64,000 nt of DNA from Nocardia blacklockiae (GTDB taxonomy: Bacteria; Actinomycetota; Actinomycetes; Mycobacteriales; Mycobacteriaceae). Positions 8,170 through 16,916 of this stretch are shown piece after piece. The DNA lies in contig NZ_JADLRJ010000006.1 in assembly GCF_015477355.1 (NCBI RefSeq), positions 124,001-188,000 on the forward strand, given 5' to 3'. How positions within the stretch are numbered: the first letter of the stretch is position 1; the number at the start of each line of letters is the position of its first letter. The translations under genes were made by a program, and so were the position numbers. A model generated the notes under the pieces. That model did no database searches and was not told the origin of the DNA. It saw only the letters and a list, made by a program, of their open reading frames with translations.

Positions 8170-11100
8170 ATGTTCTCCAAAGTGCTGGTCGCCAACCGCG
8201 GGGAAATCGCCATTCGGGCGTTCCGCGCCGCCTACGAACTCGGCATCGGCACCGTCGCGGTGTTCCCCCACGAGGATCGCAATTCGGTGCATCGGCTCAA
8301 AGCCGACGAGTCGTACCAGATCGGGGAACCCGGTCACCCGGTGCGGGCGTACCTGTCGATCGAGGAAATCATCAAGGCGGCCCAGACGGCCGGCGCCGAC
8401 GCCGTCTACCCCGGCTACGGTTTCCTCTCGGAGAATCCGGACCTGGCCGCCGCGTGCGCCCGCGAGGGGATCACGTTCATCGGGCCCTCGTCCGAGGTGC
8501 TGGAGCTGACCGGCAACAAGGCGCGCGCGATCGCCGCCGCCCGGGCCGCGGGGCTGCCGGTGCTGAATTCGAGCGCGCCGTCGGAGGACGTGGACGAGCT
8601 GCTGGCGGCGGCGGAGTCGATGGAGTTCCCGGTCTTCGTCAAGGCCGTGGCCGGCGGCGGCGGGCGCGGCATGCGACGGGTGGCCGACCGCGCGCAGCTG
8701 CGCGAATCGGTGGAGGCGGCCATGCGCGAGGCCGAGTCGGCATTCGGTGACGCGACGGTGTTCCTCGAGCAGGCGGTGGTCAATCCCCGGCACATCGAGG
8801 TGCAGATCCTGGCCGATCAGCACGGCAACGTCATGCACCTGTTCGAGCGGGACTGTTCGTTGCAGCGGCGCCATCAGAAGGTGATCGAGCTGGCGCCCGC
8901 GCCGAACCTGGATCCCGCTCTGCGCGAACGCATTTGCGCCGACGCGGTGGCGTTCGCGCGGGAGATCGGCTACTCGTGCGCGGGCACGGTGGAGTTCCTG
9001 CTCGACGAGCGCGGCAACCACGTGTTCATCGAGATGAACCCGCGCATCCAGGTCGAGCACACGGTGACCGAGGAGATCACCGATGTCGACCTGGTGGCCG
9101 CGCAGCTGCGCATCGCCACCGGGGAAACCCTCGCCGACCTGGGCCTGAGCCAGGACGCGATCGCCATCCGCGGCGCGGCCATGCAGTGCCGGATCACCAC
9201 CGAGGACCCCGCCAACGGGTTCCGGCCCGACACCGGCCGCATCAGTGCCTACCGCAGTCCGGGCGGCGGCGGCATCCGGCTCGACGGCGGCGCCAACCTC
9301 GGCGCGGAGGTCGGGGCGTACTTCGACTCGATGCTGGTGAAGCTGACCTGCCGCGGGCGCGACTTCGGCCAGGCGGTGGCGCGGGCGCGGCGGGCGCTGG
9401 CCGAGTTCCGCATCCGCGGCGTCGCGACCAACATCCCGTTCCTGCAAGCCGTGCTCGACGACCCGGACTTCCGCGCCGGGCGGGTTACCACCTCGTTCAT
9501 CGACGAGCGGCCGCACCTGCTGACCCAGCGCGGCTCGGCCGACCGCGGCACCAAGATCCTCAACTACCTCGCCGACATCACGGTCAACAAGCCGCACGGC
9601 GAGCGCCCCACCACGGTGTACCCGCACGACAAGCTGCCCGCGATCGACCTGTCCGCGCCGCCGCCGGACGGCTCGCGGCAGCGGCTGCTGGCGCTGGGGC
9701 CGGAGGGTTTCGCGCGCTGGCTGCGAGAGCAGAAGGCGGTCGGGGTCACCGACACGACCTTCCGCGACGCGCATCAGTCGCTGCTGGCGACGCGAGTGCG
9801 GACCAACGGGCTGTTGCAGGTGGCCGGGCACGTGGCGCGGATGACGCCGGAACTGCTGTCGATCGAGTGCTGGGGCGGCGCGACCTACGATGTGGCGCTG
9901 CGGTTCCTGTACGAGGACCCGTGGGAGCGGCTGGCGGCGCTGCGCGAGGCGATCCCGAACATCAACCTGCAGATGCTGTTGCGGGGCCGCAACACCGTCG
10001 GGTACACGCCGTATCCCGAAAAGGTCACGCGCGCTTTCGTTTCCGAGGCGACCGCGACGGGGATCGACATCTTCCGCATCTTCGACGCGCTGAACAACGT
10101 CGACCAGATGCGCCCGGCGATCGACGCGGTGCGCGAAACCGGTACGGCGCTGGCCGAAGTCGCGCTGAGCTACACCGGCGACCTGTCGAATCCGGACGAG
10201 AACCTCTACACCCTCGACTACTACCTGAAGCTCGCCGAGCAGATCGTGGCGGCCGGGGCGCACATCATCGGCATCAAGGACATGGCCGGGCTGTTGCGCG
10301 CGCCCGCCGCGCACACGCTGGTGACGGCGCTGCGGGAAAACTTCGACCTGCCGGTGCACGTGCACACCCACGACACCCCGGGCGGGCAGCTGGCGACGTA
10401 CCTGGCGGCGTGGCAGGCCGGTGCCGACGCGGTCGACGGGGCGTCGGCTCCCATGGCGGGCACCACGTCTCAGCCCGCGCTGTCGGCGATTGTCGCGGCG
10501 GCGGCGCACTCGCCCTACGACACCGGGCTGAACCTGCAGAACGTGTGCGATCTCGAGCCGTACTGGGAGGCGCTGCGAAAGGTCTACGGGCCCTTCGAAT
10601 CCGGGCTGCCGGGGCCGACCGGGCGCGTCTACCACCACGAGATCCCGGGCGGGCAGCTGTCGAACCTGCGGCAGCAGGCCATCGCGCTGGGGCTGGGCGA
10701 CCGATTCGAGGAGGTCGAGGCGAAATACGCGGCGGCGGACCGGCTGCTGGGGCGGCTGGTGAAGGTGACGCCGTCGTCGAAGGTGGTCGGGGATCTGGCG
10801 CTGTCGCTGGTGGGATCCGGTGTCGAGGTCGACGACTTCGCCAGTGACCCGGGGCGTTTCGACATTCCCGACTCGGTGATCGGTTTCCTGCGTGGGGAAC
10901 TCGGCACGCCCGCCGGTGGCTGGCCCGAGCCGTTCCGCAGCCGGGCCCTGGCCGGTCGCGGGGCCGCGAAGCCGGAGACACAGTTGACCGCCGCGGACGA
11001 GGCGGGGCTCAATGGCACCTCAGAGGAACTCCGGGCGACGTTGAATCGCTTGCTGTTTCCCGGCCCGACGACCGAATTCCTCACCCACCGTGAGAAATAC

Positions 11101-11574
11101 GGCGACACGTCGGGGCTGTCGGCGAACCAGTTCTTCTACGGGCTGCGCCGCGGCGAGGAGCACCGGGTCCAGCTGGAGAAGGGCGTCACCCTGCTGATCG
11201 GGCTGGAGGCCATCTCCGAGCCCGACGAGCGCGGCATGCGGACCGTGATGTGCATCCTCAACGGGCAGCTGCGCCCGGTCACCGTGCGGGACCGGTCGAT
11301 CGCCAGCGAGGTTCCGGTCGCGGAGAAGGCTGACAAGGCCGAGCCGGGTCACATCGCCGCGCCCTTCGCCGGTGTGGTGACCCTGGTCGTCTCCGAGGGC
11401 GACACGGTCGCCGCGGGCGACACCATCGGCACCATCGAGGCCATGAAGATGGAAGCCGCCATCACCGCTCCCCGCGCGGGTGTGGTCCGCCGCATCGCCA
11501 TCGGCAAGGTCCAGCAGGTGGAGGGCGGCGACCTCCTGGTCGACCTGCGCCTGAACGAGACCGCGGCGGAGTGA
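8170..11574 (+). CDS. pyc: Pyruvate carboxylase
   Basis: A 1134-aa single-chain pyruvate carboxylase that converts pyruvate and bicarbonate to oxaloacetate (anaplerosis, gluconeogenesis). The biotin carboxylase domain (about 1-450) starts MFSKVLVANRGEIAIRAF and has the ATP loop VAGGGGRGMRRV and the conserved EMNPRIQVEHTVTEE. The carboxyltransferase domain follows at about 525-830 (DTTFRDAHQSLLATRVRTN, VHVHTHDTPGG). The C-terminal biotinyl domain has IEAMKMEAAI with the biotin lysine at K1093. Start ATG 8170 matches family N-termini; in-frame sequence upstream does not. rsmD follows 43 bp later, as in mycobacteria. Confidence 0.98.
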   Translation: MFSKVLVANRGEIAIRAFRAAYELGIGTVAVFPHEDRNSVHRLKADESYQIGEPGHPVRAYLSIEEIIKAAQTAGADAVYPGYGFLSENPDLAAACAREGITFIGPSSEVLELTGNKARAIAAARAAGLPVLNSSAPSEDVDELLAAAESMEFPVFVKAVAGGGGRGMRRVADRAQLRESVEAAMREAESAFGDATVFLEQAVVNPRHIEVQILADQHGNVMHLFERDCSLQRRHQKVIELAPAPNLDPALRERICADAVAFAREIGYSCAGTVEFLLDERGNHVFIEMNPRIQVEHTVTEEITDVDLVAAQLRIATGETLADLGLSQDAIAIRGAAMQCRITTEDPANGFRPDTGRISAYRSPGGGGIRLDGGANLGAEVGAYFDSMLVKLTCRGRDFGQAVARARRALAEFRIRGVATNIPFLQAVLDDPDFRAGRVTTSFIDERPHLLTQRGSADRGTKILNYLADITVNKPHGERPTTVYPHDKLPAIDLSAPPPDGSRQRLLALGPEGFARWLREQKAVGVTDTTFRDAHQSLLATRVRTNGLLQVAGHVARMTPELLSIECWGGATYDVALRFLYEDPWERLAALREAIPNINLQMLLRGRNTVGYTPYPEKVTRAFVSEATATGIDIFRIFDALNNVDQMRPAIDAVRETGTALAEVALSYTGDLSNPDENLYTLDYYLKLAEQIVAAGAHIIGIKDMAGLLRAPAAHTLVTALRENFDLPVHVHTHDTPGGQLATYLAAWQAGADAVDGASAPMAGTTSQPALSAIVAAAAHSPYDTGLNLQNVCDLEPYWEALRKVYGPFESGLPGPTGRVYHHEIPGGQLSNLRQQAIALGLGDRFEEVEAKYAAADRLLGRLVKVTPSSKVVGDLALSLVGSGVEVDDFASDPGRFDIPDSVIGFLRGELGTPAGGWPEPFRSRALAGRGAAKPETQLTAADEAGLNGTSEELRATLNRLLFPGPTTEFLTHREKYGDTSGLSANQFFYGLRRGEEHRVQLEKGVTLLIGLEAISEPDERGMRTVMCILNGQLRPVTVRDRSIASEVPVAEKADKAEPGHIAAPFAGVVTLVVSEGDTVAAGDTIGTIEAMKMEAAITAPRAGVVRRIAIGKVQQVEGGDLLVDLRLNETAAE

Positions 11575-11617
11575 GGGCCTCGACCGCTGCGGGTGCGGCA
11601 GGGCCGGTGGTTCGGCG

Positions 11618-12181
11618 ATGACCCGGATCGTGGCCGGGGTGGTCGGCGGGCGGCGGTTGCGGGTGCCGCCCGCGGGGACTCGGCCCACCTCGGATCGGGT
11701 GCGGGAAGCGCTGTTCAATGCGCTTGCGGCGCGGATGGATTTCGAGGGGGTGCGGGTGCTGGATCTGTATGCCGGGTCGGGGGCGCTTGGGCTGGAGGCG
11801 CTTTCGCGGGGGGCGGGGCATGCGCTGCTCGTGGAGTCCGACCGCAAGGCGGCGGCGGTGGTGCGCGGCAATATCGCGGACCTGGGTGTGAAGGGGGCCG
11901 AGTTGCGGGTGGGCGCAGTAGGTTCCGTGCTGGCCGGGGTGCCTGCCGCTCCGTACGATCTGGTGTTCTCGGATCCGCCGTACGCCGTTTCGGGGGAGGA
12001 TGTGGCGGCGGATCTGGTGGCGCTGGTCGGTAACGGCTGGTTGCGCGAAGAGGCCATCGTGGTGGTGGAGCGCTCTACGCGGTCGCCCGAAACCGTTTGG
12101 CCGCGCGGGTTTTCGGTGCGGAAGGCGCGTCGCTACGGCGAAACCCGGATCGAGACAGCCGAATACGAGCCGGAGAACTGA
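11618..12181 (+). CDS. rsmD: 16S rRNA (guanine(966)-N2)-methyltransferase
   Basis: A 187-aa SAM-dependent methyltransferase of the RsmD family that modifies G966 of 16S rRNA in the assembled 30S subunit. Motifs seen: the N-terminal IVAGVVGGRRLRVPP, PTSDRVREALFNAL, the SAM site LDLYAGSGALGLEALSRG and the catalytic-loop SDPPYAV. The start is ATG 11618, in the gap after pyc. The order pyc-rsmD-coaD is conserved in mycobacteria. Here coaD is on the other strand, after a two-gene insertion. Confidence 0.95.
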   Translation: MTRIVAGVVGGRRLRVPPAGTRPTSDRVREALFNALAARMDFEGVRVLDLYAGSGALGLEALSRGAGHALLVESDRKAAAVVRGNIADLGVKGAELRVGAVGSVLAGVPAAPYDLVFSDPPYAVSGEDVAADLVALVGNGWLREEAIVVVERSTRSPETVWPRGFSVRKARRYGETRIETAEYEPEN

Positions 12182-12196
12182 AAGCCGTTATGCGCC

Positions 12197-12775
12197 CTAG
12201 CTTTTGGGCCTGGCGCGCAGGTGGGCCCGCTCGCCCTGCTTGCCGAAGAGGCTGAGCAGCTCGACCGGTTCGTCGCCCGCCGCGCCGAACCAGTGCGGCA
12301 CCCGGGTGTCGAATTCGGCGGCCTCGCCGGGGGACAGGACCAGGTCGTGCTCGCCGAGGATCAGCCGCAGCCGGCCGTTGAGGACGTACACCCAGTCGTA
12401 TCCGTCGTGCGTCTGCGGGTTCGGTTCGCCGGGGCGGTCCTCGGGGGCCAGCACCATCTTGTAGGCCTGGATGCCGCCCGCCCGGCGGGTGAGCGGCACC
12501 ATGGTCATCCCGTGATGGGTGATCGGCCGCATGTGCACGCGCGGGTCGCCCGTGGGCGGCGCGTCGACGAGCTCGTCGAGGGTGACGCCGTGGGCGCGGG
12601 CCAAGGGGAGCAGCTGCTCCAGCGTGGGGCGGCGGGCCCCGGACTCCAGCCGGGACAGGGTGCTCACCGAGATGCCGGTCGCCGCGGACAGGTCGACGAG
12701 GGTGGTCTCGCGCTGGCGGCGCAGGGCGCGCAGTCGCGGACCGACCGCGTCCAGTGCCTGATCGATGTCTTCCAT
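12197..12775 (-). CDS. XRE-family transcriptional regulator with C-terminal cupin
   Basis: A 192-aa one-component regulator. The helix-turn-helix spans about residues 12-65 (LVDLSAATGISVSTLSRLES) and a cupin domain spans about 105-185 (HDGYDWVYVLNGRLRLILGE, DTRVPHWFGAAGD), a likely small-ligand sensor. GGAGG sits almost against the ATG at 12775, giving unusually short spacing; a longer frame to 12832 covers the palindromic operator and is rejected. It is divergent from an FAD oxidoreductase gene 80 bp away, which it probably controls along with itself through the palindrome at 12784-12800. Its end is 15 bp from the convergent rsmD stop. Confidence 0.88.
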   Translation of the reverse strand: MEDIDQALDAVGPRLRALRRQRETTLVDLSAATGISVSTLSRLESGARRPTLEQLLPLARAHGVTLDELVDAPPTGDPRVHMRPITHHGMTMVPLTRRAGGIQAYKMVLAPEDRPGEPNPQTHDGYDWVYVLNGRLRLILGEHDLVLSPGEAAEFDTRVPHWFGAAGDEPVELLSLFGKQGERAHLRARPKS

Positions 12776-12783
12776 GCCTCCAG

Positions 12784-12800
12784 TTTGCCATTTCGGCAAA
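12784..12800. promoter_or_regulatory. Palindromic operator between divergent XRE-cupin and FAD oxidoreductase genes
   Basis: Perfect 6-bp arms TTTGCC and GGCAAA separated by 5 bp, with a further half-like TTTGCG 4 bp downstream. It overlaps the leader of the regulator and is 56 bp upstream of the oxidoreductase start. It fits a site for the adjacent XRE regulator (inference). Confidence 0.5.
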
Positions 12801-12855
12801 GAAGTTTGCGCGATCGGCCGATGTGACCGCATGGTCGTGGGGAGGAGGTGGTCAC

Positions 12856-13875
12856 ATGACCGAGGAGCTGAAGGACCGTTACGACGTCGTGGTGATCGGC
12901 GGTGGCGCGGCCGGGTTGAACGGTGCGCTGATGCTGGCCCGCGCCCGCCGGTCGGTGCTGGTGATCGATGCGGGGGAGCCGCGCAACGCTCCGGCCGAGG
13001 GCGTGCACGGGCTGTTGGGCCGGGAAGGCATGTCGCCGAAGGAATTGCTCGAGCGCGGGCGCGCGGAGGTCCGGCAGTACGGCGGGCAGGTGGTGACCGG
13101 GACGGTCGCGACCGCGGCGCGCGAAGGCGAGGATTTCGTCGTCACGACAGCGGACGGGCGCGGCGTGCGGGCGCGACGGCTGCTGGTGGCCAGCGGTCTG
13201 GCCGACGAACTTCCCGACGTCGCCGGGCTGTGGGATCGGTGGGGTCGCGACGTGGTGCACTGCCCGTACTGCCACGGCTGGGAGGTGCGCGACCGGCCGA
13301 TCGGGGTGCTCGCCAACGGTCCGATGTCGGTGCACGGCGCGCTGCTGTGGCGGCAGTGGAGCGACGACGTCACGCTGTTCTGCCACACCATGGACACACC
13401 CACCGGCGAGCAGGCCGAACAGCTTGCCGCACGGGGGATTCGGGTGGTGACCGGCGAGGTGGCGGGGCTGGAGAGCGCCGACGATCGCCTCACCGGCGTG
13501 CGGCTCGCCGACGGCACGGTGATCGCCCGCGAGGTGATCGCGGCCCCGCCGCGCATGGTGGCGCGCGCCGACTTCCTGGCCGACCTCGGGTTGCGCCCGG
13601 CGGACCATCCGAGCGGCATGGGCGAGCACATCCCCGCCGACCCCACCGGCCGCACCGAGGTCCCCGGAGTCTGGGCCGCGGGCAATGTCACCGACCTCTC
13701 CGCCCAGGTCGGCGGTGCCGCAGCGGCCGGAGCCGTCGCCGGTGGACATATCAACGCCGACCTGATCACCGAGGACACCGACCGAGCCGTGGAAGCCGCT
13801 CGCACCCCGTTCTCCCCAGCCGCGGAAGCCGAAGTCGCCGAGCTGGTCACAGGCGACCGCCGCCACGGGGTCTGA
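12856..13875 (+). CDS. FAD-dependent thioredoxin reductase-like oxidoreductase
   Basis: A 339-aa flavoprotein of the thioredoxin-reductase fold. The FAD Rossmann motif VVIGGGAAGLNGALMLARAR is near residues 11-30. C136 and C139 in HCPYCHGWE form the dithiol pair, and VWAAGNVTDLSAQVGGAAAAG is the C-terminal FAD-binding motif. The CPYC-HGWE form is typical of low-similarity TrxR-like proteins that often use no classical thioredoxin, so the substrate is uncertain. The second nucleotide-binding domain lacks an obvious full GxGxxA motif, so NADPH use is in doubt. The ATG at 12856 is preceded by GGAGGAGG. It is divergent from an XRE-cupin regulator that probably controls it. Confidence 0.88.
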   Translation: MTEELKDRYDVVVIGGGAAGLNGALMLARARRSVLVIDAGEPRNAPAEGVHGLLGREGMSPKELLERGRAEVRQYGGQVVTGTVATAAREGEDFVVTTADGRGVRARRLLVASGLADELPDVAGLWDRWGRDVVHCPYCHGWEVRDRPIGVLANGPMSVHGALLWRQWSDDVTLFCHTMDTPTGEQAEQLAARGIRVVTGEVAGLESADDRLTGVRLADGTVIAREVIAAPPRMVARADFLADLGLRPADHPSGMGEHIPADPTGRTEVPGVWAAGNVTDLSAQVGGAAAAGAVAGGHINADLITEDTDRAVEAARTPFSPAAEAEVAELVTGDRRHGV

Positions 13876-13972
13876 GCACGGCAGCTATACGCGCGACCGC
13901 TGCCGGGATCCCTCCCGCGCGTCGTGGATCCCGGCCGAAACCGTGCCGGGATGACGTGGTGTGAGTGGTGAG

Positions 13973-14007
13973 CGACAGCTCCCTTTGTGTGGCGAAGGGA
14001 GCTGTCG
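13973..14007. terminator. Bidirectional hairpin between convergent genes
   Basis: A 13-bp perfect stem (CGACAGCTCCCTT at 13973-13985, complement at 13995-14007) with a 9-nt loop lies between the oxidoreductase and coaD stops. There is no T-tract on either strand. It probably ends transcription of both genes. Confidence 0.7.
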
Positions 14008-14030
14008 GTTCGGAGTGGGGCTGGGGCCGG

Positions 14031-14516
14031 TCAGGAGCGGCGTTCGGCTATGCGGGAGAGGAGGCGTTTGTGGACGTTCGGGGGGAGCATGTCGGCTACG
14101 TCGCCGCCGAAGGTGGCCACCTCCTTGACCAGGGAGCTGGACAGGTAGCTGAAGGCGGGGTTGGCGGCTACGAAATAGGTGTCGACGCCGGAGAGCTTGC
14201 GGTTCATCTGCGCCATCTGGAGTTCGTAGCCGAAGTCGTTGCCGTCGCGCAGGCCCTTGACAATCGCGGTGAGGCCCTGTTCGCGGGCGAAATCCACCAG
14301 CAGGCCGTGCCAGGACTCGACGCGGACGTTCGGCAGGTCGGCGGTCGCCTCGCGCAGCATCTCGATGCGCTCGTCGACGGTGAACATGCCCTGCTTGCTC
14401 TTGTTGATCATCACCGTCACGACGACCTCGTCGAACTGCGCGGCGGTCCGCGTGATGACGTCGATATGCCCGTTGGTCACCGGGTCGTAGGACCCGGGGC
14501 ACAGTGCTCCAGCCAT
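14031..14516 (-). CDS. coaD: Phosphopantetheine adenylyltransferase
   Basis: A 161-aa enzyme of coenzyme A synthesis that joins 4'-phosphopantetheine and ATP to give dephospho-CoA. It has the nucleotidyltransferase motif [14 protein letters not shown] at the N-terminus and [17 protein letters not shown] near the C-terminus, plus the conserved [18 protein letters not shown]. Length and both ends match the family. It belongs to the conserved pyc-rsmD-coaD group, here inverted relative to the other two. Confidence 0.98.
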   Translation of the reverse strand: MAGALCPGSYDPVTNGHIDVITRTAAQFDEVVVTVMINKSKQGMFTVDERIEMLREATADLPNVRVESWHGLLVDFAREQGLTAIVKGLRDGNDFGYELQMAQMNRKLSGVDTYFVAANPAFSYLSSSLVKEVATFGGDVADMLPPNVHKRLLSRIAERRS

Positions 14517-14578
14517 GTCCGAACGCTAACAGGTGCGCGGCCCGGCCGTACCGCGCGGCAGGCGGGGTACGGCCGGGC

Positions 14579-15598
14579 TCACAGTGCGCGCAGGGCAAGC
14601 GGTTTCGGCTCCGGCAGCGGCGCCTGGCAGATGAACCCCGCCGGGCGGACACGGCGGGTGCGGGCCAGCGCGGCCCGCAACCGCGGCGCGACCTCCCCGG
14701 TCGCCAGCTCGTCCCAGGTCCAGCGAACGACCTGGAAGCCGTTGGCGCGCAAGGCCGCTTCCCGCCGACTCTCGGCGCGCACCGCCTCCTCCAGATCCTC
14801 GCCGGGCCGTAGCAGGCGCCCGTAGCGCACGCGCCCGTCGAATTCGCCGACCACCCCTGTGTCGCCGAAGTAGAAATCGACCCGCCCGAGCATTCGCCCC
14901 TCGCCGCCGTAGACGTCGCCCTGCGCCCGCGCCCGCGGCAGGCCGAGTCGGTGCAGCGCCACCCGGCTGCGGGATTCCCCGGCGCTCTCGCTGTGCGGAT
15001 CCAGGAACTCCACCACGCGCCGCGCCGCCCCGACACCGTGCCTGCGATGCGCGAGATCCAGTTCCGCGGCCAGTTCCCGTGCGGTGACGCCGTAGTCGCG
15101 CGCGAGCGCGTCACCGGCGACCACCGCCGCCTCGAACGGCGCGGCGCGGGCCAGGTCGACGATCGTGCGCGCGGGCGTGGTGAGGACGAAGCCGTCCAAC
15201 TCGGCGACCGTCTCGACCGGCGCGCAGTGCACCTTGGTCTTCGGCCGGATCCGCCCGCCGTTGCGCCGATTGCGCGTGACGTCGATCCGGTCCAGCAGCG
15301 CGGCCCACACCGGCGCGCCGTACACCGCGGCCGCGGACTGATGACTCAGAATCGCGTCGGCCGACAGGTCCGCGAGCACCGCGTCGGCGAGGACGCGATG
15401 GCGTGCCACGGCATCGAGCCCCGCGAAGACCGCCTCGTCGGCATAGGACCCGCGGCGCAGCCGCCGCCACCGCCCGCCCGAGCAGCGCCGCCGGATCTCG
15501 TCGTCGGTGACCCCGTGCCGGACCACCTCCCGCCGCCGATGGACTCCGAAAGCCGCGCATGGCTTTTCGGCGCACTCCGGACGGCCGGGCACACTCAT
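14579..15598 (-). CDS. DUF559-type protein with AbiEi-like N-terminal region
   Basis: A 339-aa protein of a common actinobacterial type. The N-terminal part (EVVRHGVTDDEIRRRC, then GRWRRLRRGSYAD) resembles the winged-helix of AbiEi-type antitoxins. The middle (LSHQSAAAVYGAP, TTPARTIVDLARAA) is typical of these proteins. The C-terminal part (GRVDFYFGDTGVVGEFDG, RREAALRANGFQVVRWTWDE) resembles the Vsr/PD-(D/E)xK-fold DUF559 domain. Biochemical role is unknown; no toxin partner gene is adjacent. The start is taken at ATG 15598, giving a short leader before the HTH; a GTG at 15859 would add a region of poor coding character. Confidence 0.75.
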   Translation of the reverse strand: MSVPGRPECAEKPCAAFGVHRRREVVRHGVTDDEIRRRCSGGRWRRLRRGSYADEAVFAGLDAVARHRVLADAVLADLSADAILSHQSAAAVYGAPVWAALLDRIDVTRNRRNGGRIRPKTKVHCAPVETVAELDGFVLTTPARTIVDLARAAPFEAAVVAGDALARDYGVTARELAAELDLAHRRHGVGAARRVVEFLDPHSESAGESRSRVALHRLGLPRARAQGDVYGGEGRMLGRVDFYFGDTGVVGEFDGRVRYGRLLRPGEDLEEAVRAESRREAALRANGFQVVRWTWDELATGEVAPRLRAALARTRRVRPAGFICQAPLPEPKPLALRAL

Positions 15599-15894
15599 TC
15601 CGGCTCGCGATCGGTGCGCGGCCGGCGCCGGCGCGAGGTGAAGCTCTCGCAGAACTCGTCCGGTTTGAGGGCGGGGCGGATCCGGAACGGAACCGCGCGC
15701 GTCCCGCTCCACGCCGACGTGCGACATCCCGGGCAGTGCCTCATTGCAGGCCTCCACATCGAATACTCGGATTGCGTTTGCTGTCCTTGGACGGCGGGTA
15801 ATCCGACGCGGTTCCTTGCTCATCCGACCAGCTTCTTCCCGCACCCCGTGCGGGTTCACGCACCCGTTGCGCGCCCGGGATTCAGCGGCCGGAC
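15599..15894. other. 296-bp intergenic region
   Basis: Between the DUF559 gene and the GtrA-like gene, both on the reverse strand. The frames here are extensions of neighbours with no conserved features. I see no RNA gene or clear hairpin; it presumably holds the DUF559 promoter. Confidence 0.4.
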
Positions 15895-16671
15895 TCAGAA
15901 GACCCAGAGCCGCAAGGTGAGGAAGCGCAGCGCACCGACGGCCGCGGTGATCGCGATGACCGCCAGCGCCTCGGCGACATCACTCAGCCCCGGCGCGACG
16001 AAATCCAACGCCGCCAGCGACGCCGACGTGATGGCCAGCCCGGCCAGCGCGAGCCCGCCGCCCTCGAGCTGGGCGGTGAGCCAGCCGACCCGATTGGCGG
16101 CATGGAAGGTCAGCCGCCGGTGCATTTCGTTGGCCAGCGCGGTGCTCACCACCGACCCGGTGAGATTGGCCAGCTGCGCGCCCCCGCCGTAGCAGGCCAT
16201 GAACAGCAGGAAGTAGCCGATATTGCTGAACCCGCCGACCAGCGCGAACCGGATCAGCTGCGGCAGCCACTTGTCGCCGCGCAGATAGGCACCCAGTTGT
16301 GTGAGCAGCCGGGGCGTCGCCCGCTCCGAGGTGCGCACCGGCGCGTCGTCCACCGGCGTGTCCCACTCGGCGTCGGCGGCCGGGAGATGCTTCGCGGCCC
16401 CGCGCGAGAGACCTCCGGTGGACAGCCGCGACAACAGCGTCGGGGAGTCGGCGCGCGCCTGCTCGTCCGCCGCGCGCAGGGCCAGCCGGAAGGCGTCCGG
16501 CGGCGGCACGGCCAGGCCCATGCCGACCCATGCCAGCCAATCGATCAGGAACCGACCGCGCGAGGCGGGCTGAACAGCGGTTTTCTCGTCGGCCTGTGCG
16601 GGTACAAGAGAGCCGGGCTGGGGGTCCACCCCCAGTCCTCGATGTACCGGATACAGGACAGCCATTGTCAT
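15895..16671 (-). CDS. GtrA-family membrane protein
   Basis: A 258-aa protein whose C-terminal about 130 residues match the GtrA/DPMS-like four-helix membrane family (QLIRFALVGGFSNIGYFLLF; later ANEMHRRLTFH; final RFLTLRLWVF). Family members move or assist polyprenyl-linked sugars for cell-wall glycan modification. The N-terminal about 120 residues are soluble-looking and Ala/Pro-rich, longer than in minimal GtrA proteins. Start ATG 16671 has GGATCGGA just upstream; ATG 16710 is an alternative. It is divergent from the sepIVA-like gene, with an inverted repeat between them. Confidence 0.8.
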   Translation of the reverse strand: MTMAVLYPVHRGLGVDPQPGSLVPAQADEKTAVQPASRGRFLIDWLAWVGMGLAVPPPDAFRLALRAADEQARADSPTLLSRLSTGGLSRGAAKHLPAADAEWDTPVDDAPVRTSERATPRLLTQLGAYLRGDKWLPQLIRFALVGGFSNIGYFLLFMACYGGGAQLANLTGSVVSTALANEMHRRLTFHAANRVGWLTAQLEGGGLALAGLAITSASLAALDFVAPGLSDVAEALAVIAITAAVGALRFLTLRLWVF

Positions 16672-16745
16672 TCCGATCCAACGTCGCCGGGTGTCACAGG
16701 CCGGCGGCACCCAGCTGGTCTACCGCTCAGTAGAAAAGATAACAC

Positions 16746-16770
16746 CAAGTGGAGAGATTTCCTCCACTTG
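16746..16770. repeat. 9-bp inverted repeat in a divergent promoter region
   Basis: Arms CAAGTGGAG and CTCCACTTG flank a 7-nt spacer in an AT-richer patch between the divergent GtrA-like and sepIVA-like genes. It could be an operator or a leader hairpin. It is not placed to be a terminator for either gene. Confidence 0.5.
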
Positions 16771-16916
16771 ATTTCTGTGGCATAGGAAACACCCGCCCGA
16801 CACACCGCGGGTGAACTGGGCAGATGCCCGTGACGAGAGGCACACTGGGCCCAGGCTGCAATAGGCCGGGCGGCGTGATCCGCCGCGAGAGTTCGGTAGG
16901 AGAGTGGGGTCAGCAG

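Noticed and set aside
7744-10638. Very long reverse-strand frame across pyc
   Set aside because: Antisense shadow of a high-GC gene; Arg/Gly/Pro-rich with no family motifs, while the plus strand is a clear pyruvate carboxylase.
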